A stretch of 64,000 nucleotides of DNA, taken from positions 847,001 through 911,000 of the forward strand of contig NZ_CP020778.1 of the NCBI RefSeq assembly GCF_002101295.1. The letters are read 5' to 3'. Made by a program: the position numbers and the translations under genes. Shown here piece after piece: positions 18,889 to 28,598 of the stretch (the stretch's first letter is position 1; each line of letters opens with the position of its first letter). Under the pieces are notes generated by a model that did no database searches, was not told where the DNA came from, and worked only from the letters and a program-made list of their open reading frames with translations. The DNA is from Candidatus Pelagibacter sp. RS40. GTDB taxonomy: Bacteria > Pseudomonadota > Alphaproteobacteria > Pelagibacterales > Pelagibacteraceae.

Positions 18889-19762
18889 AAGACCTAAATT
18901 GAAAAAAGAAAAAATTTTATCATTTCAAGATACAATATTTAGCTTACAAAAATTTTGGGCAAAACAGGGATGTATTATTTTACAACCCTATGATGTTGAG
19001 GTTGGAGCTGGAACATTTCATCCAGCAACAACATTGAGATCTTTAGGAAAGAAGCCATGGAAAACAGCGTATGTTCAACCATCTAGAAGACCTACAGATG
19101 GAAGATATGGAGAAAATCCAAATAGACTTCAGCACTATTATCAATTCCAAGTATTAATAAAACCTTCTCCAAAAAATATAAAAAAACTTTATCTTAATAG
19201 CATTGCATCAATTGGAATAAAACACGAAGAGCATGATATAAGATTTGTAGAGGACGACTGGGAAAGCCCTACTTTAGGAGCAGCTGGGCTTGGATGGGAA
19301 GTCTGGTGTGATGGAATGGAAGTAACACAGTTTACTTACTTTCAACAAATGGCAGGAGTTGAATGTGATCCTATTTCTGTTGAAATTACTTATGGATTAG
19401 AAAGATTGTGCATGTTTATACAAAACAAAAAAAATGTTTTTGAACTTGATTGGAATAATAATGGAATCTTCTATAAAGATGTCTTCCATCAAGCTGAAAA
19501 AGAATTTTCAGCATACAATTTTGAATACGCAAATACTGAAAAACTTTTTAAAATGTTTGATATGTTAGAAAGTGAGGCAAGATCGATGATTGAAAATAAA
19601 ATTTCTCTCCCTGCTTATGATCAATGTTTAAAATCGAGTCATGTATTTAATATATTAGATTCCAGAGGCGTTATAAGTGTTGCGCAACGAGCAGAATATA
19701 TCTCAAGAATTCGAGATTTAACCAAAGAGATTGGAAAAATTTGGATAGAAAGTCAGAGTTAA
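18878..19762 (+). CDS. glyQ: Glycyl-tRNA synthetase alpha subunit
   Basis: 294 residues. This is the catalytic alpha chain of the bacterial (alpha-beta)2 GlyRS. The N-terminal [25 protein letters not shown], the [23 protein letters not shown] class II motif and [12 protein letters not shown] are diagnostic. It overlaps the S49 peptidase gene by 11 bases and is separated by one base from glyS. The ATG at 18878 is the first in-frame start and gives the usual length. Confidence 0.98.
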   Translation: MVSKRPKLKKEKILSFQDTIFSLQKFWAKQGCIILQPYDVEVGAGTFHPATTLRSLGKKPWKTAYVQPSRRPTDGRYGENPNRLQHYYQFQVLIKPSPKNIKKLYLNSIASIGIKHEEHDIRFVEDDWESPTLGAAGLGWEVWCDGMEVTQFTYFQQMAGVECDPISVEITYGLERLCMFIQNKKNVFELDWNNNGIFYKDVFHQAEKEFSAYNFEYANTEKLFKMFDMLESEARSMIENKISLPAYDQCLKSSHVFNILDSRGVISVAQRAEYISRIRDLTKEIGKIWIESQS

Positions 19763-19763
19763 A

Positions 19764-21827
19764 GTGTCTGAATTATTTATTGAACTATTTAGCGAAGAAG
19801 TTCCAGCAAAGTTACAAATCAAAGCAAGAGAACAATTAAAAGAAATTCTTTCAAATTTTTTTGAACAACATGGTGTAAAATATAAAGGTGAAATTAGAAT
19901 TTTTTCAACACCAAACAGGATTGCTATTAATGCCAAAGGCTTTCCAAAAGAAGTTTTATTCAAGTCTAAAGAGGTAAAAGGTCCAAGTATAAATGCACCA
20001 GATAAAGCATTAGACGGCTTTTTAAATTCTAATCAAATAAATAAAAATAAGATTTATAAAAAAAAAACTGAAAAGGGAGAATTTTATTTTTTTAAGAAGC
20101 CACAGAAGAAGATAAGTCTTTATAACATGTTGAGAGAAAATCTTCCTCACATTCTGTTTAAAATTACATGGGAAAAATCAATGAAATGGGGGGAACATAC
20201 CCTTCTTTGGGGTAGGCCATTGAAATCTATTTTATCAATATTTGATGGCAAAAAACTTGAGTTTGATTTTAAGCACCTGAAAAGTTCTAATCTCACTTTT
20301 ATAGAAAAAGATATAGAAGAAAAAACTAAGTCATTTAATAACTTCGACCAATATTTAAAATTTTTTAAAACCAAAGGGGTAATTATTGACCACAAAAAAA
20401 GAAAGGATTTCATAAATTCTGAATTACAAAAGTTATCAAATAACAAAAATATTTTAATAAATACAAATGAAAGTTTATTAAATGAAATAACAAATATTGT
20501 TGAAAAACCGAAAGTATTAATTTGTGAGTTTGATAAAAAATTTCTAAACATACCTAAAGAAATATTGATTATTACAATGCAATCACACCAAAAATATATA
20601 CCGACTTTTGACAAAAAAGAAAATTTAACAAACTTATTTTTTGTAATCTCTGATGCGAACGATAAAAAAGGACTTATTAAGTCAGGAAATGAAAGAGTTA
20701 TTGATGCTAGATTGAGAGATGCAGAATTTTTTTGGAATAAAAACAAATCTCAAAATTTAGTTAAGCAGGTTACAAAATTAAAAAATGTCAATTACTTCAA
20801 AGGTCTAGGAACGTATTTTGATAAGGTTCAAAGAATGCGAAAACTCAGTGGTCTAATATCTGATGAATTTATGATTAGTAAAGAAAAAATAGAAATCGCA
20901 TCAACAATTTGTAAAGTTGATTTAATGTCAGACTTAGTGGGTGAATTTCCTGAGCTTCAAGGTGTAATGGGAGGTTACTTTGCAGAAACACAAGGCTTTG
21001 AAAAAGATGTCAGTCTAGCTGTAGCAGAGCATTATTATCCTATTGGTATGGATAGTAAGTTACCAAAGAAAATTTATAGCATTGCTTTATCACTGAGTGA
21101 TAAAATTGACTCTTTAGTTGGTTTTTTTGGAATTAATCTAAAGCCGTCCAGCTCAAAAGATCCTTATGCCATAAGAAGAACAGCAATAAGTGTGGTACGA
21201 TTAATAATTGAAAATAACCTAACAGTAAAACTTAGAGATTTAATAAATTATTCTTGTATGTTTTATAAAGAACAAGGCTTTGAATTTGATTTAAAGAAAT
21301 TGAATTTAGAACTTGGGGATTTTTTATATGAAAGGGTAAAGAACTATCTTAAAGAAAAACAAATTAGAAATGATATTATAGAAAGTGTAAGTCATAATTT
21401 TTCAATTGATGAATTATTAAAAGTTTATAAAAAAACAAACGTTTTAAATAAAAGCATAAACAAAGATTTTGGGAAAGATGTTGTTGCTATTTACAAAAGG
21501 TCCGCAAGTATTCTATTAAGCGAAAATAAAAGTTTATCCAATTTTAATGGCAATGTTGATCCAGGTTTATTTAAAAATGATTATGAAAAAAATCTTTATA
21601 AAAAAATACACGAAATTAAAAAATACTATTCAAGTGTAGGTAGAGACGAAAATTTTGAAGAAAGTTTAAAAATACTTTCATTTTGCAAATCAGAAGTTTA
21701 TGATTTTTTTGAAAACGTTGTTGTAAACGATAATGACGAAACGATTAAAAAAAACAGACTAGAACTTTTATCAATGTTATGTAAGAGTTTTGATAACTAT
21801 TTCAATTTTTCAAAAATAGAAGGTTAA
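19764..21827 (+). CDS. glyS: Glycyl-tRNA synthetase beta subunit
   Basis: 687 residues, GTG start at 19764 one base after the glyQ TAA. The beta chain binds tRNA-Gly. The family start ELFIELFSEEVPAK is visible, with FSTPNRIA, the VDARLRDAEFFWNK segment and KVDLMSDLVGEFPELQGVMGGYFA followed by the C-terminal HD/anticodon-binding region DPYAIRRTAISVVRLII. Length is normal and no frame break is seen. It overlaps ppdK by one base. Confidence 0.98.
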   Translation: MSELFIELFSEEVPAKLQIKAREQLKEILSNFFEQHGVKYKGEIRIFSTPNRIAINAKGFPKEVLFKSKEVKGPSINAPDKALDGFLNSNQINKNKIYKKKTEKGEFYFFKKPQKKISLYNMLRENLPHILFKITWEKSMKWGEHTLLWGRPLKSILSIFDGKKLEFDFKHLKSSNLTFIEKDIEEKTKSFNNFDQYLKFFKTKGVIIDHKKRKDFINSELQKLSNNKNILINTNESLLNEITNIVEKPKVLICEFDKKFLNIPKEILIITMQSHQKYIPTFDKKENLTNLFFVISDANDKKGLIKSGNERVIDARLRDAEFFWNKNKSQNLVKQVTKLKNVNYFKGLGTYFDKVQRMRKLSGLISDEFMISKEKIEIASTICKVDLMSDLVGEFPELQGVMGGYFAETQGFEKDVSLAVAEHYYPIGMDSKLPKKIYSIALSLSDKIDSLVGFFGINLKPSSSKDPYAIRRTAISVVRLIIENNLTVKLRDLINYSCMFYKEQGFEFDLKKLNLELGDFLYERVKNYLKEKQIRNDIIESVSHNFSIDELLKVYKKTNVLNKSINKDFGKDVVAIYKRSASILLSENKSLSNFNGNVDPGLFKNDYEKNLYKKIHEIKKYYSSVGRDENFEESLKILSFCKSEVYDFFENVVVNDNDETIKKNRLELLSMLCKSFDNYFNFSKIEG

Positions 21828-24484
21828 TGAAAAAGTATATATTTAATTTTAAATCTAAAGTTTCCAATAAAATAAACTTCTCAAAAAATATTCTGGGTGG
21901 AAAAGGTGCAAATTTATCTGAAATGGGCAGAATGGGCTTGCCAGTTCCACCAGGTTTTACAATCTCGACAGAAGTTTGCGAGTTATTTTACAAAAATAAA
22001 AAAAAAATAAATTATAAAATTTTAGGGGAAATTGATAAAGAGTTAAAAAATATTGAGAAAGACACTGGAAAAAAGTTTGGAGATTTGAATAACCCATTAC
22101 TAGTTTCAGTAAGGTCTGGAGCAAGAGTATCAATGCCAGGCATGATGGATACTATTCTAAATTTAGGACTTAATGATGAAACAGTTCATGCTCTTGCAAA
22201 TAGAACTTCAAATATGCGTTTTGCAAAAGATAGCTACAGACGTTTTATTCAAATGTATTCAAATGTTGTTTTAGGAGTTGAGAATTATAATTTTGAGGAA
22301 TTAATTGAAAATTATAAATTAACAAAAGGCGTCTTGTTAGATACAGAATTGGATGAAAATGATTGGGATGGATTAATAAAAGATTTTAAAAATATTGTTA
22401 AGAAAAAAACAAATAAAGAATTTCCTCAAAATGTAAGAGAGCAATTGTTTGGGGCAATTAGTGCAGTTTTTTTATCCTGGGAAAGTCATAGAGCTAAAGT
22501 TTACAGAAAGTTAAATCAAATTCCATCAGAGTGGGGCACTGCAGTAAATGTTCAGTCAATGGTTTTTGGAAACATGGGCAATGATTGTGCAACAGGTGTG
22601 GTGTTTACAAGGAATCCATCCAATGGCAATCACCAGATATACGGGGAATATTTAATTAATGCACAAGGAGAAGATGTAGTTGCAGGAACAAGAACGCCAC
22701 AACACATAACTAAAAAAGCAAGAATAGCCTCAAATGAAAGCTTACCGTCAATGGAAGAGTCTATGCCTATCGCGTACAAAGAATTAAAAAAAATATTACA
22801 TAAATTAGAGAAACATTACAAAGATATGCAGGATGTTGAATTTACAATTGAAAATAAAAAACTTTGGATGCTTCAAACAAGATCAGGAAAAAGAACAGCT
22901 AAATCAGCTGTAAAAATTGCTGTCGATATGGTTAAAGAAAATTTAATTTCAAAAAAAGAGGCAGTATTAAGAGTTGAACCAAATTCATTAGATACTTTGC
23001 TTCATCCAACTTTAGATGAAAAATCAAATATAGAAATAATTGCGAAGGGATTGCCGGCATCACCTGGTGCAGCAAGTGGCAAAGTGGTATTTACATCAGA
23101 TGATGCTGAAAGGTTAAACGCATCAATGCAAAATACTATATTAGTTCGAGTTGAAACTTCACCTGAAGATATTCATGGTATGCATGCTGCTAAAGGCATA
23201 TTAACTGCAAGAGGAGGTATGACCAGTCATGCAGCTGTAGTGGCTAGAGGAATGGGAAGACCTTGTGTGTCAGGCTCAAGTGAAATCGAAATTGATTATG
23301 AGAAAAAATTATTCAAAGTTCAAGACAGAGAAATAAAAGAGGGAGATTTAATCACTATTGATGGATCTACTGGTAGGATAATTCTAGGTGAAGTGAAAAC
23401 TGTTAAGCCTGAAATTTCAGGAGAATTTTCTAAGCTTATGAATTGGGCTGACAATTATAGAAAATTAAAAATACGAACAAATTCTGAGACACCTCTTGAT
23501 AGCAAAATAGCAAGAGACTTTGGAGCAGAAGGAATTGGGTTATGTAGAACTGAGCATATGTTTTTCGACGAAGAGAGAATATTATCAGTTAGAGAAATGA
23601 TACTTTCAAAAACTAAAGATGATAGATTATTAGCACTTTCAAAATTATTACCACATCAGAAAAAAGATTTTATTGATATTTTCAAAATTATGAATGGTTT
23701 GCCAGTAACAGTTAGATTATTAGACCCTCCATTACATGAATTTTTACCAAGAACTGATAAGGAAATAAGTGAAGTTGCAAGCTCGTTAAATATTCCAATT
23801 AAGGAATTAAAAGTAAGAATTACTGAACTTCATGAACAAAATCCAATGCTTGGGCACAGAGGTTGTAGACTTGGAATATCTTTTCCTGAAATTTATGAAA
23901 TGCAGTGTAGAGCAATTTTTGAAGCTTTGGTTCAATGCAAAAAACAAAAAGTTAAATCAATAATACCAGAAATAATGATACCTTTAGTTTCAACCGAAGC
24001 TGAAATAAAAATTATGAAAGATTTAGTGATAAGGACTGCGAAACAGGTTGAGAGTGAAAAAAAAATAAAGTTAAATTTTTTGGTAGGTACAATGATTGAA
24101 TTGCCTAGAGCTGCTATAAAAGCAAATGATATTGCTAAACATGCGGAATTTTTTAGTTTTGGTACTAACGACTTAACACAAACCACATTTGGTATTAGTA
24201 GAGACGATAGTGGTAAATTTCTAAACGATTATATTGAAAATAAAATATTTGATATAGATCCTTTTGTATCAATTGACGAGGGGGTAGCCGACTTAATCGA
24301 TATCGCCTCTGAAAAAGGGCGTTCGCAAAATAAAAAAATAAAGTTAGGTATATGTGGTGAGCATGGAGGAGATCCAAAAAGTATAGAATTTTGTGCTAAA
24401 ATAGGATTAAACTATGTTTCGTGCTCCCCTTACAGGGTTCCAGTAGCAAGATTAGCTGCAGCCCAGGCGCAATTAAAAAAATAA
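21827..24484 (+). CDS. ppdK: Pyruvate, phosphate dikinase
   Basis: 885 residues. PPDK reversibly converts pyruvate, ATP and Pi to PEP, AMP and PPi. The N-terminal ATP-grasp part starts GGKGANLSEMGRMGLPVPPGFTI; the swivelling domain carries the phospho-His in GGMTSHAAVVARGMGRPCVSG; the PEP/pyruvate-binding barrel shows LCRTEHMFF, FGTNDLTQTTFGISRDD and CGEHGGDP. In a small genome it can supply PEP for gluconeogenesis or run a PPi-linked glycolytic end step; direction cannot be read here. It ends 5 bases before the convergent nadC. Confidence 0.98.
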   Translation: MKKYIFNFKSKVSNKINFSKNILGGKGANLSEMGRMGLPVPPGFTISTEVCELFYKNKKKINYKILGEIDKELKNIEKDTGKKFGDLNNPLLVSVRSGARVSMPGMMDTILNLGLNDETVHALANRTSNMRFAKDSYRRFIQMYSNVVLGVENYNFEELIENYKLTKGVLLDTELDENDWDGLIKDFKNIVKKKTNKEFPQNVREQLFGAISAVFLSWESHRAKVYRKLNQIPSEWGTAVNVQSMVFGNMGNDCATGVVFTRNPSNGNHQIYGEYLINAQGEDVVAGTRTPQHITKKARIASNESLPSMEESMPIAYKELKKILHKLEKHYKDMQDVEFTIENKKLWMLQTRSGKRTAKSAVKIAVDMVKENLISKKEAVLRVEPNSLDTLLHPTLDEKSNIEIIAKGLPASPGAASGKVVFTSDDAERLNASMQNTILVRVETSPEDIHGMHAAKGILTARGGMTSHAAVVARGMGRPCVSGSSEIEIDYEKKLFKVQDREIKEGDLITIDGSTGRIILGEVKTVKPEISGEFSKLMNWADNYRKLKIRTNSETPLDSKIARDFGAEGIGLCRTEHMFFDEERILSVREMILSKTKDDRLLALSKLLPHQKKDFIDIFKIMNGLPVTVRLLDPPLHEFLPRTDKEISEVASSLNIPIKELKVRITELHEQNPMLGHRGCRLGISFPEIYEMQCRAIFEALVQCKKQKVKSIIPEIMIPLVSTEAEIKIMKDLVIRTAKQVESEKKIKLNFLVGTMIELPRAAIKANDIAKHAEFFSFGTNDLTQTTFGISRDDSGKFLNDYIENKIFDIDPFVSIDEGVADLIDIASEKGRSQNKKIKLGICGEHGGDPKSIEFCAKIGLNYVSCSPYRVPVARLAAAQAQLKK

Positions 24485-24489
24485 ATAAT

Positions 24490-25326
24490 TTATATTTCTA
24501 GTTTTATATCAATTGCCGAAACGCTTTGAGTTAACATGCCAATTGAAACTCTATCAACCCCAGTTGATGCAATTTTTTTGATATTATTCAAATTAACACC
24601 ACCTGAGGCTTCCGTTGTGTATTTTTTTTTAACTAATTTAACAGCATCTTTAAGGTTTTTAATACTCATATTGTCTAGCAAAACTGTATCAAATTTTAGT
24701 CCGTATATTTTGTGTAATTGTTTTAAATTATCAACCTCGACCGTAATTTTTTTTCTTTTTTTATTTTTAATTGCCCTTTTAATAATATTTTCAAAATTCT
24801 TTTCCGAACTCAGATGGTTATCTTTAATTAAAAATTCATCGCTTAAATTAAAACGATGATTAACCCCTCCACCTAATTTGACAGCATATTTTTGAAGTAC
24901 TCTTAAATTTGGTATAGTTTTTCTAGTACAACAGACCTTGGTTTTTTTTCCAGCTAGTCTTACAAATTTGTTTGTTTTTGATGCAATACCCGAGATATGG
25001 GAAACAAAGTTTAAAGCAACTCTTTCTCCTATTAGTATATTCTTAAGATTACCTTCAATTATTGCTACAATATTACCTTTTTGGATATAAGAGCCTTCTT
25101 TTTTTTTTATTTTAAATTTTATTTTTTTATCAATTAATTTAAATGTTTCTTTCGCAAATGCTAAACCACCAATGATTCCACTTTGATTACTTATCATTTT
25201 AACTTTTTTATTAATATTATTATTTATAAGATCTGAAGTTATATCACCCGAAGGATAAAGATCTTCATTCAGAGCTAATTTACATGTAGATTTTATAAAT
25301 TGATTACTTAATAGAATATTTGACAC
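24490..25326 (-). CDS. nadC: Nicotinate-nucleotide pyrophosphorylase (carboxylating)
   Basis: 278 residues from a GTG start (25326-25324). It condenses quinolinate with PRPP to NaMN. The motifs GERVALNFVSHISGIA, CTRKTIPNLRVLQKYAVKLGGGVNHR and IKDNH are clear, as are the C-terminal phosphate loops TEASGGVNLNNI and VDRVSIGML. It is 5 bases downstream of nadA. nadB, which often sits between the two in proteobacteria, is not here. Confidence 0.96.
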   Translation of the reverse strand: MSNILLSNQFIKSTCKLALNEDLYPSGDITSDLINNNINKKVKMISNQSGIIGGLAFAKETFKLIDKKIKFKIKKKEGSYIQKGNIVAIIEGNLKNILIGERVALNFVSHISGIASKTNKFVRLAGKKTKVCCTRKTIPNLRVLQKYAVKLGGGVNHRFNLSDEFLIKDNHLSSEKNFENIIKRAIKNKKRKKITVEVDNLKQLHKIYGLKFDTVLLDNMSIKNLKDAVKLVKKKYTTEASGGVNLNNIKKIASTGVDRVSIGMLTQSVSAIDIKLEI

Positions 25327-25331
25327 AGATT

Positions 25332-26321
25332 TTATCTGCCTATTTCTGCCATTCTTTCTACAGACTTTCTTGCTTTTGCAATAGTTTGATCATCCATTAC
25401 AAGCTCATTAGACTCATTTTCCAAACAATTTAATATTTTAGGCAACGTTATTCTTTTCATGTGAGGACATAGATTACATGGTCTTATAAACTCAACATTT
25501 GGATTATCAATTTGAACATTGTCACTCATTGAACACTCAGTAACCATCATAACTTTTTCAGGTTGATTATCTCTAACATACTTTATCATACCGCTAGTCG
25601 ATCCAGCAAAATCAGATGCTTGAATAACATCAGGAGGACACTCAGGATGTGCAATTATTTTAATCCCAGGATTAGCTTTTCTAATTTCATTAATTTCCTC
25701 ATCTTTGAATTGTTCATGAACTTCACAAGTTCCTTTCCATGATATAATTTCAGTATTTGTTTGCGAAGCAACATATTTAGCTAAAAAGTCATCAGGTAAA
25801 AATATAACTTTTTTAACTTTAAGAGACTCTACAATCTTAACAGCATTTGCAGATGTACAACAAACGTCTGTTTCTGCTTTTACCTCAGCAGAAGTATTTA
25901 CATAAGAAACTACTGGTACACCTGGATATTGTTTTTTTAATTTTCTAACATCATCTCCTGTAATAGAAGATGACAAAGAACATCCTGCTTTCATATCAGG
26001 TAATAATACTTTCTTTTCAGGGCTCATTAATTTTGCCGTCTCAGCCATAAAATGAACACCGCACATAACAATTATATCTGCTTTTGTTTTCGCAGCTTCT
26101 ACAGCTAAAGCCAAAGAGTCCGCCGAAAAATCTGAAATCCCATGGTAGATTTCTGGTGTTTGATAATTATGTGCTAGAATCACAGCATTTTTTTCTTTTT
26201 TAAGCTTATTGATTTTATAAATATATGGAGCGTGTGTAGCCCATTCAATTTCTGGAATTTTTTTTTGTACTTTTTCGTAGATTGAACTGGTTGCTTTTTT
26301 TATTTCAGCAGTGAATTCCAT
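25332..26321 (-). CDS. nadA: Quinolinate synthase
   Basis: 329 residues. NadA condenses iminoaspartate with DHAP using a [4Fe-4S] cluster. Expected cluster cysteines lie in VMCGVHFMAE, KGTCEVHEQF and the C-terminal PCNLCPHMKRIT; the AHNYQTPEIYHGISDFSADSL start and VSYVNTSAEVKAETDVCCTSAN are also typical. It is the first gene of a nadA-nadC unit, divergent from tRNA-Leu with a 58-base gap. I could not fix a promoter for it. Confidence 0.97.
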   Translation of the reverse strand: MEFTAEIKKATSSIYEKVQKKIPEIEWATHAPYIYKINKLKKEKNAVILAHNYQTPEIYHGISDFSADSLALAVEAAKTKADIIVMCGVHFMAETAKLMSPEKKVLLPDMKAGCSLSSSITGDDVRKLKKQYPGVPVVSYVNTSAEVKAETDVCCTSANAVKIVESLKVKKVIFLPDDFLAKYVASQTNTEIISWKGTCEVHEQFKDEEINEIRKANPGIKIIAHPECPPDVIQASDFAGSTSGMIKYVRDNQPEKVMMVTECSMSDNVQIDNPNVEFIRPCNLCPHMKRITLPKILNCLENESNELVMDDQTIAKARKSVERMAEIGR

Positions 26322-26349
26322 ATTAAAAACTTATCAACTTGAATTAGAA

Positions 26350-26377
26350 TTGTCATTCAATTAATCTGAGACATAAT
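26350..26377 (+). promoter_or_regulatory. Promoter-like hexamers before tRNA-Leu
   Basis: TTGTCA (26350-26355), 16 bases, CATAAT (26372-26377). The match is good, but the implied start (about 26384) lies a few bases inside the mature tRNA, so either the start is unusually close or a weaker upstream pair (TTGAAT 26339-26344 with TAATCT 26362-26367) is the real one. Confidence 0.3.
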
Positions 26378-26379
26378 TT

Positions 26380-26465
26380 GCGGCCATGCTGAAATTGGTA
26401 GACAGGCACGGTTGAGGGCCGTGTGGGCCTAGCCCATGAGAGTTCGAGTCTCTCTGGCCGCACCA
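26380..26465 (+). tRNA. tRNA-Leu (anticodon GAG)
   Basis: Acceptor GCGGCCA (26380-26386) pairs with TGGCCGC (26455-26461). Anticodon stem CACGG/CCGTG encloses loop TTGAGGG, giving GAG, which reads CUU/CUC. The long variable arm expected for tRNA-Leu is present, the T loop is TTCGAGT, and A73 plus CCA (26463-26465) are encoded. The 3' end faces the 3' end of the reverse-strand ssrA gene. Confidence 0.97.
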
Positions 26466-26486
26466 AATATTAAAAAATGAAATTTT

Positions 26487-26750
26487 AAAATAGGGGCGTT
26501 CTGTTGCCAGGTGCCCCAAACCCCGTAACTTAATTAATAAATTAATTAAGCTGCAAGTGCGTAACTTTCGTTAGCATTTATAAATTAGCCCATCACGGCG
26601 GAACAATACCGAACGAAAGAATAACTTTTAGACACCCGTCGATCCTAATTCACCCCCGTAAGTTGAAAATGGTGGAGGTGGTGGGTACTGCCCCCACGTC
26701 CGTAATGGTTATTACGAAATTCGTTTATCGTCATAGTTGGAAAACCAACC
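26487..26750 (-). ncRNA. ssrA: Permuted two-piece tmRNA (alphaproteobacterial type)
   Basis: This RNA fills the gap between tRNA-Leu and thyX. Read on the reverse strand, an acceptor piece comes first, from about 26750: hairpins at 26749-26736 (GTTGG/CCAAC) and 26716-26701 (CGTAAT/ATTACG), a T-arm stem GTGGG/CCCAC (26697-26681), acceptor strand CACCTCC (26680-26674) and ACCA ending at 26670. After a 12-base spacer the coding piece begins at 26657 with GGGGGTG, which pairs with CACCTCC, followed by the tmRNA signature GGATCGACGGG. The tag frame is 26575-26549 with TAA at 26548-26546. The stop is inside a 9-bp hairpin, CTTAATTAA/TTAATTAAG (26550-26529). A GGGGC/GCCCC stem (26517-26493) and a short U/A tract end the gene. 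tmRNA rescues stalled ribosomes and tags the product for proteolysis. Outer ends are estimated. Confidence 0.95.
26546..26575 (-). other. tmRNA proteolysis-tag reading frame
   Basis: The codons GCT AAC GAA AGT TAC GCA CTT GCA GCT TAA encode ANESYALAA. The hydrophobic ALAA end is the classical degron read by ClpXP-type proteases. The resume codon is taken as GCT at 26575-26573; the exact resume point is inferred from tag convention. Confidence 0.85.
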
Positions 26751-26755
26751 TTATT

Positions 26756-26783
26756 AATATAAAACCTAATTAAAGAGATTCAA
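26756..26783 (-). promoter_or_regulatory. ssrA promoter
   Basis: On the reverse strand, TTGAAT (26783-26778), 16 bases, TATATT (26761-26756). The expected start, about 26749-26750, coincides with the first paired base of the acceptor-piece hairpin. The element overlaps the short leader of the divergent thyX. Confidence 0.6.
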
Positions 26784-26793
26784 TATTTTATTC

Positions 26794-27741
26794 ATGAAAT
26801 TAACCAGCGAACAAGCACAAGAAATAAAAGATCAACAATCACAAGAATATAAGACTAAAAGAGTAACAGCGCCAGAATTAGAGAAAATTCTTTATGAGGC
26901 TCTTCCAATATTAGATCATGGATTTATTAGGGTAGTTGACTATATGGGTGATGATACTTCGATAGTTCAGTCAGCTAGAGTTTCTTATGGCAAAGGTACA
27001 AAGAAAGTCTCAACAGACGAAGGATTAATAAAGTATTTAATGAGACACTGGCATAGTACTCCATTTGAAATGTGTGAAATTAAATATCACGTTAAGCTTC
27101 CAATATTTATTGCAAGACAATGGATTAGGCATAGAACTGCAAATGTAAATGAATACTCTGCTAGATATTCAATCTTGGATAAAGAATTTTATTTACCAGC
27201 ACCTGAGCATTTAGCAGCACAGTCGCAGAGTAATAGGCAAGGAAGAGGCGATGTTCTTGAAGGTGAAAAAGCTAAAGAAGTTTTAGAACTTTTAAAAGGA
27301 GATGCTGAGCAGACATATAATAATTATCAAACAATGCTTAATGAAAGATACGATGGTTCTGTAATTGATGAAAATGCAGTAGGACTTGCAAGGGAACTCG
27401 CACGTATGAATTTAACTTTAAATACTTATACGCAGTGGTACTGGAAAACAGATTTGCTAAACCTAATGAATTTTTTAAGGCTAAGAGCTGATCACCACGC
27501 TCAATATGAAATACGCGCTTATGCAGATGTAATGTTGGATACACTTAAAAAATGGGTGCCAATAACTTATGAGGCTTTTATGGATTATAGGGTAGGAGGA
27601 ACAGAAGTTTCTGCAAAAGGAAAAGAAGTACTTAAAAAACTAATCAAAGGCGATAAAGTTGACATGGATCAATCAGGACTTTCTAAAAGAGAATGGAATG
27701 AATTAATGGAAGCTTTTGATCTTAAAGATAATTTGATTTAA
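26794..27741 (+). CDS. thyX: Flavin-dependent thymidylate synthase
   Basis: 315 residues. ThyX methylates dUMP using methylene-THF, FAD and NADPH. The signature [15 protein letters not shown] (RHRx7S) is at about residues 112-126, with [23 protein letters not shown] before it and [34 protein letters not shown] after it. About 50 residues precede the core, as in other alphaproteobacterial ThyX. Its end overlaps the reverse-strand mrp gene by 20 bases. Confidence 0.97.
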   Translation: MKLTSEQAQEIKDQQSQEYKTKRVTAPELEKILYEALPILDHGFIRVVDYMGDDTSIVQSARVSYGKGTKKVSTDEGLIKYLMRHWHSTPFEMCEIKYHVKLPIFIARQWIRHRTANVNEYSARYSILDKEFYLPAPEHLAAQSQSNRQGRGDVLEGEKAKEVLELLKGDAEQTYNNYQTMLNERYDGSVIDENAVGLARELARMNLTLNTYTQWYWKTDLLNLMNFLRLRADHHAQYEIRAYADVMLDTLKKWVPITYEAFMDYRVGGTEVSAKGKEVLKKLIKGDKVDMDQSGLSKREWNELMEAFDLKDNLI

Positions 27742-28546
27742 TTTTAGTTGCAAATTCCAAATAAATCTTAGAAATTTCATGATCGGGTTTGCTTTCAACT
27801 ATTGGAGATCCCAAATCACCTTGCTTTCCAACCTCTGAATTAATTGGTATTTCACCTAAAAATTCTTTTTGAAATTCTTCTGCAGTCCTTTTAACACCAC
27901 CTTCTCCAAAGATTGCATATTTTTTTCCATCATCACCAACAAAATGACTCATATTATCTATTAACCCAATTATTTTTACTTTTAATTTATCAAACATTCT
28001 TATTCCTCTTTTTACATCTTGAAGAGCAATTTCTTGAGGCGTGGAAACAATAATTGCTCCATCCATATTTATTTCTTGAGCAAATGTTAATTGCGTGTCT
28101 CCTGTTCCAGGAGGCATATCAACAATAATAAAATCTAAATCTTTCCAAGCAACTTTTTGTGTAAATGTTTTAATTGCACTTGTTACCATGGGTCCACGCC
28201 AAATCATTGGTGTCTGTTCATCAGTCAAAAAACCAATAGACATGCATTGAATATCATACTTAATAATTGGTTTTAAAGTCTGACCATCGCTTTCTGGCTT
28301 TTCATTTATTGAAAATAACTTAGGAAGAGATGGACCGTAAATATCAGCATCTAACAATCCAACTTTGCACCCAACTTTTTTTAAAGCTAAAGCAAGATTC
28401 GTTGCAAAAGTAGATTTACCAACTCCTCCTTTTGCACTTGAAATTGCAATCGTGAATTTGGTGCCTGGTATAGGGTTTTTTTGAAAGCTTTTTGGCTCAG
28501 TTTTAGCCTTCATTGTGTCACTAAGGCCTACTTTTTTGTCATTCAT
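27722..28546 (-). CDS. mrp: Mrp/ApbC-type Fe-S cluster carrier ATPase
   Basis: 274 residues. The deviant Walker [20 protein letters not shown] (about 32-50), the [15 protein letters not shown] switch, Walker [14 protein letters not shown] and NMSHF are typical for Mrp/NBP35 proteins that carry [4Fe-4S] clusters to target enzymes. The family's CxxC near the C-terminus is not visible, and the N-terminal DUF59/MIP18 domain found in many Mrp proteins is absent, so this is the short form. It is monocistronic, divergent from hflK across 52 bases. Confidence 0.9.
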   Translation of the reverse strand: MNDKKVGLSDTMKAKTEPKSFQKNPIPGTKFTIAISSAKGGVGKSTFATNLALALKKVGCKVGLLDADIYGPSLPKLFSINEKPESDGQTLKPIIKYDIQCMSIGFLTDEQTPMIWRGPMVTSAIKTFTQKVAWKDLDFIIVDMPPGTGDTQLTFAQEINMDGAIIVSTPQEIALQDVKRGIRMFDKLKVKIIGLIDNMSHFVGDDGKKYAIFGEGGVKRTAEEFQKEFLGEIPINSEVGKQGDLGSPIVESKPDHEISKIYLEFATKIKSNYL

Positions 28547-28561
28547 TGAAATACCATTACC

Positions 28562-28589
28562 TTGTTTTTAGCAATAAAGACACTATATA
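28562..28589 (+). promoter_or_regulatory. Candidate hflK promoter
   Basis: TTGTTT (28562-28567), 16 bases, TATATA (28584-28589). The -10 is in the middle of the palindrome at 28579-28596, and the predicted start is only a few bases before the ATG at 28599. Confidence 0.4.
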
Positions 28590-28596
28590 CAGTGTC
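28579..28596. promoter_or_regulatory. Palindromic operator-like site before hflK
   Basis: GACACT (28579-28584), ATATAC, AGTGTC (28591-28596): perfect 6-bp arms around a 6-base centre, 2 bases before the hflK ATG and overlapping the likely -10. It has the geometry of a dimeric repressor site, though a short RNA hairpin is the alternative. Confidence 0.45.
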
Positions 28597-28598
28597 GT

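Noticed and set aside
20147..20746. Reverse-strand open frame (199 codons) inside glyS
   Set aside because: It is fully antisense to glyS, Phe/Ser-rich, and has no start context or recognisable family.
26466..26793. Apparently empty spacer of about 330 bases, first read as a forward-strand non-coding RNA or riboswitch
   Set aside because: On the reverse strand it contains GGATCGACGGG, a tag frame and matching acceptor strands, so it is the permuted ssrA gene and its promoter.
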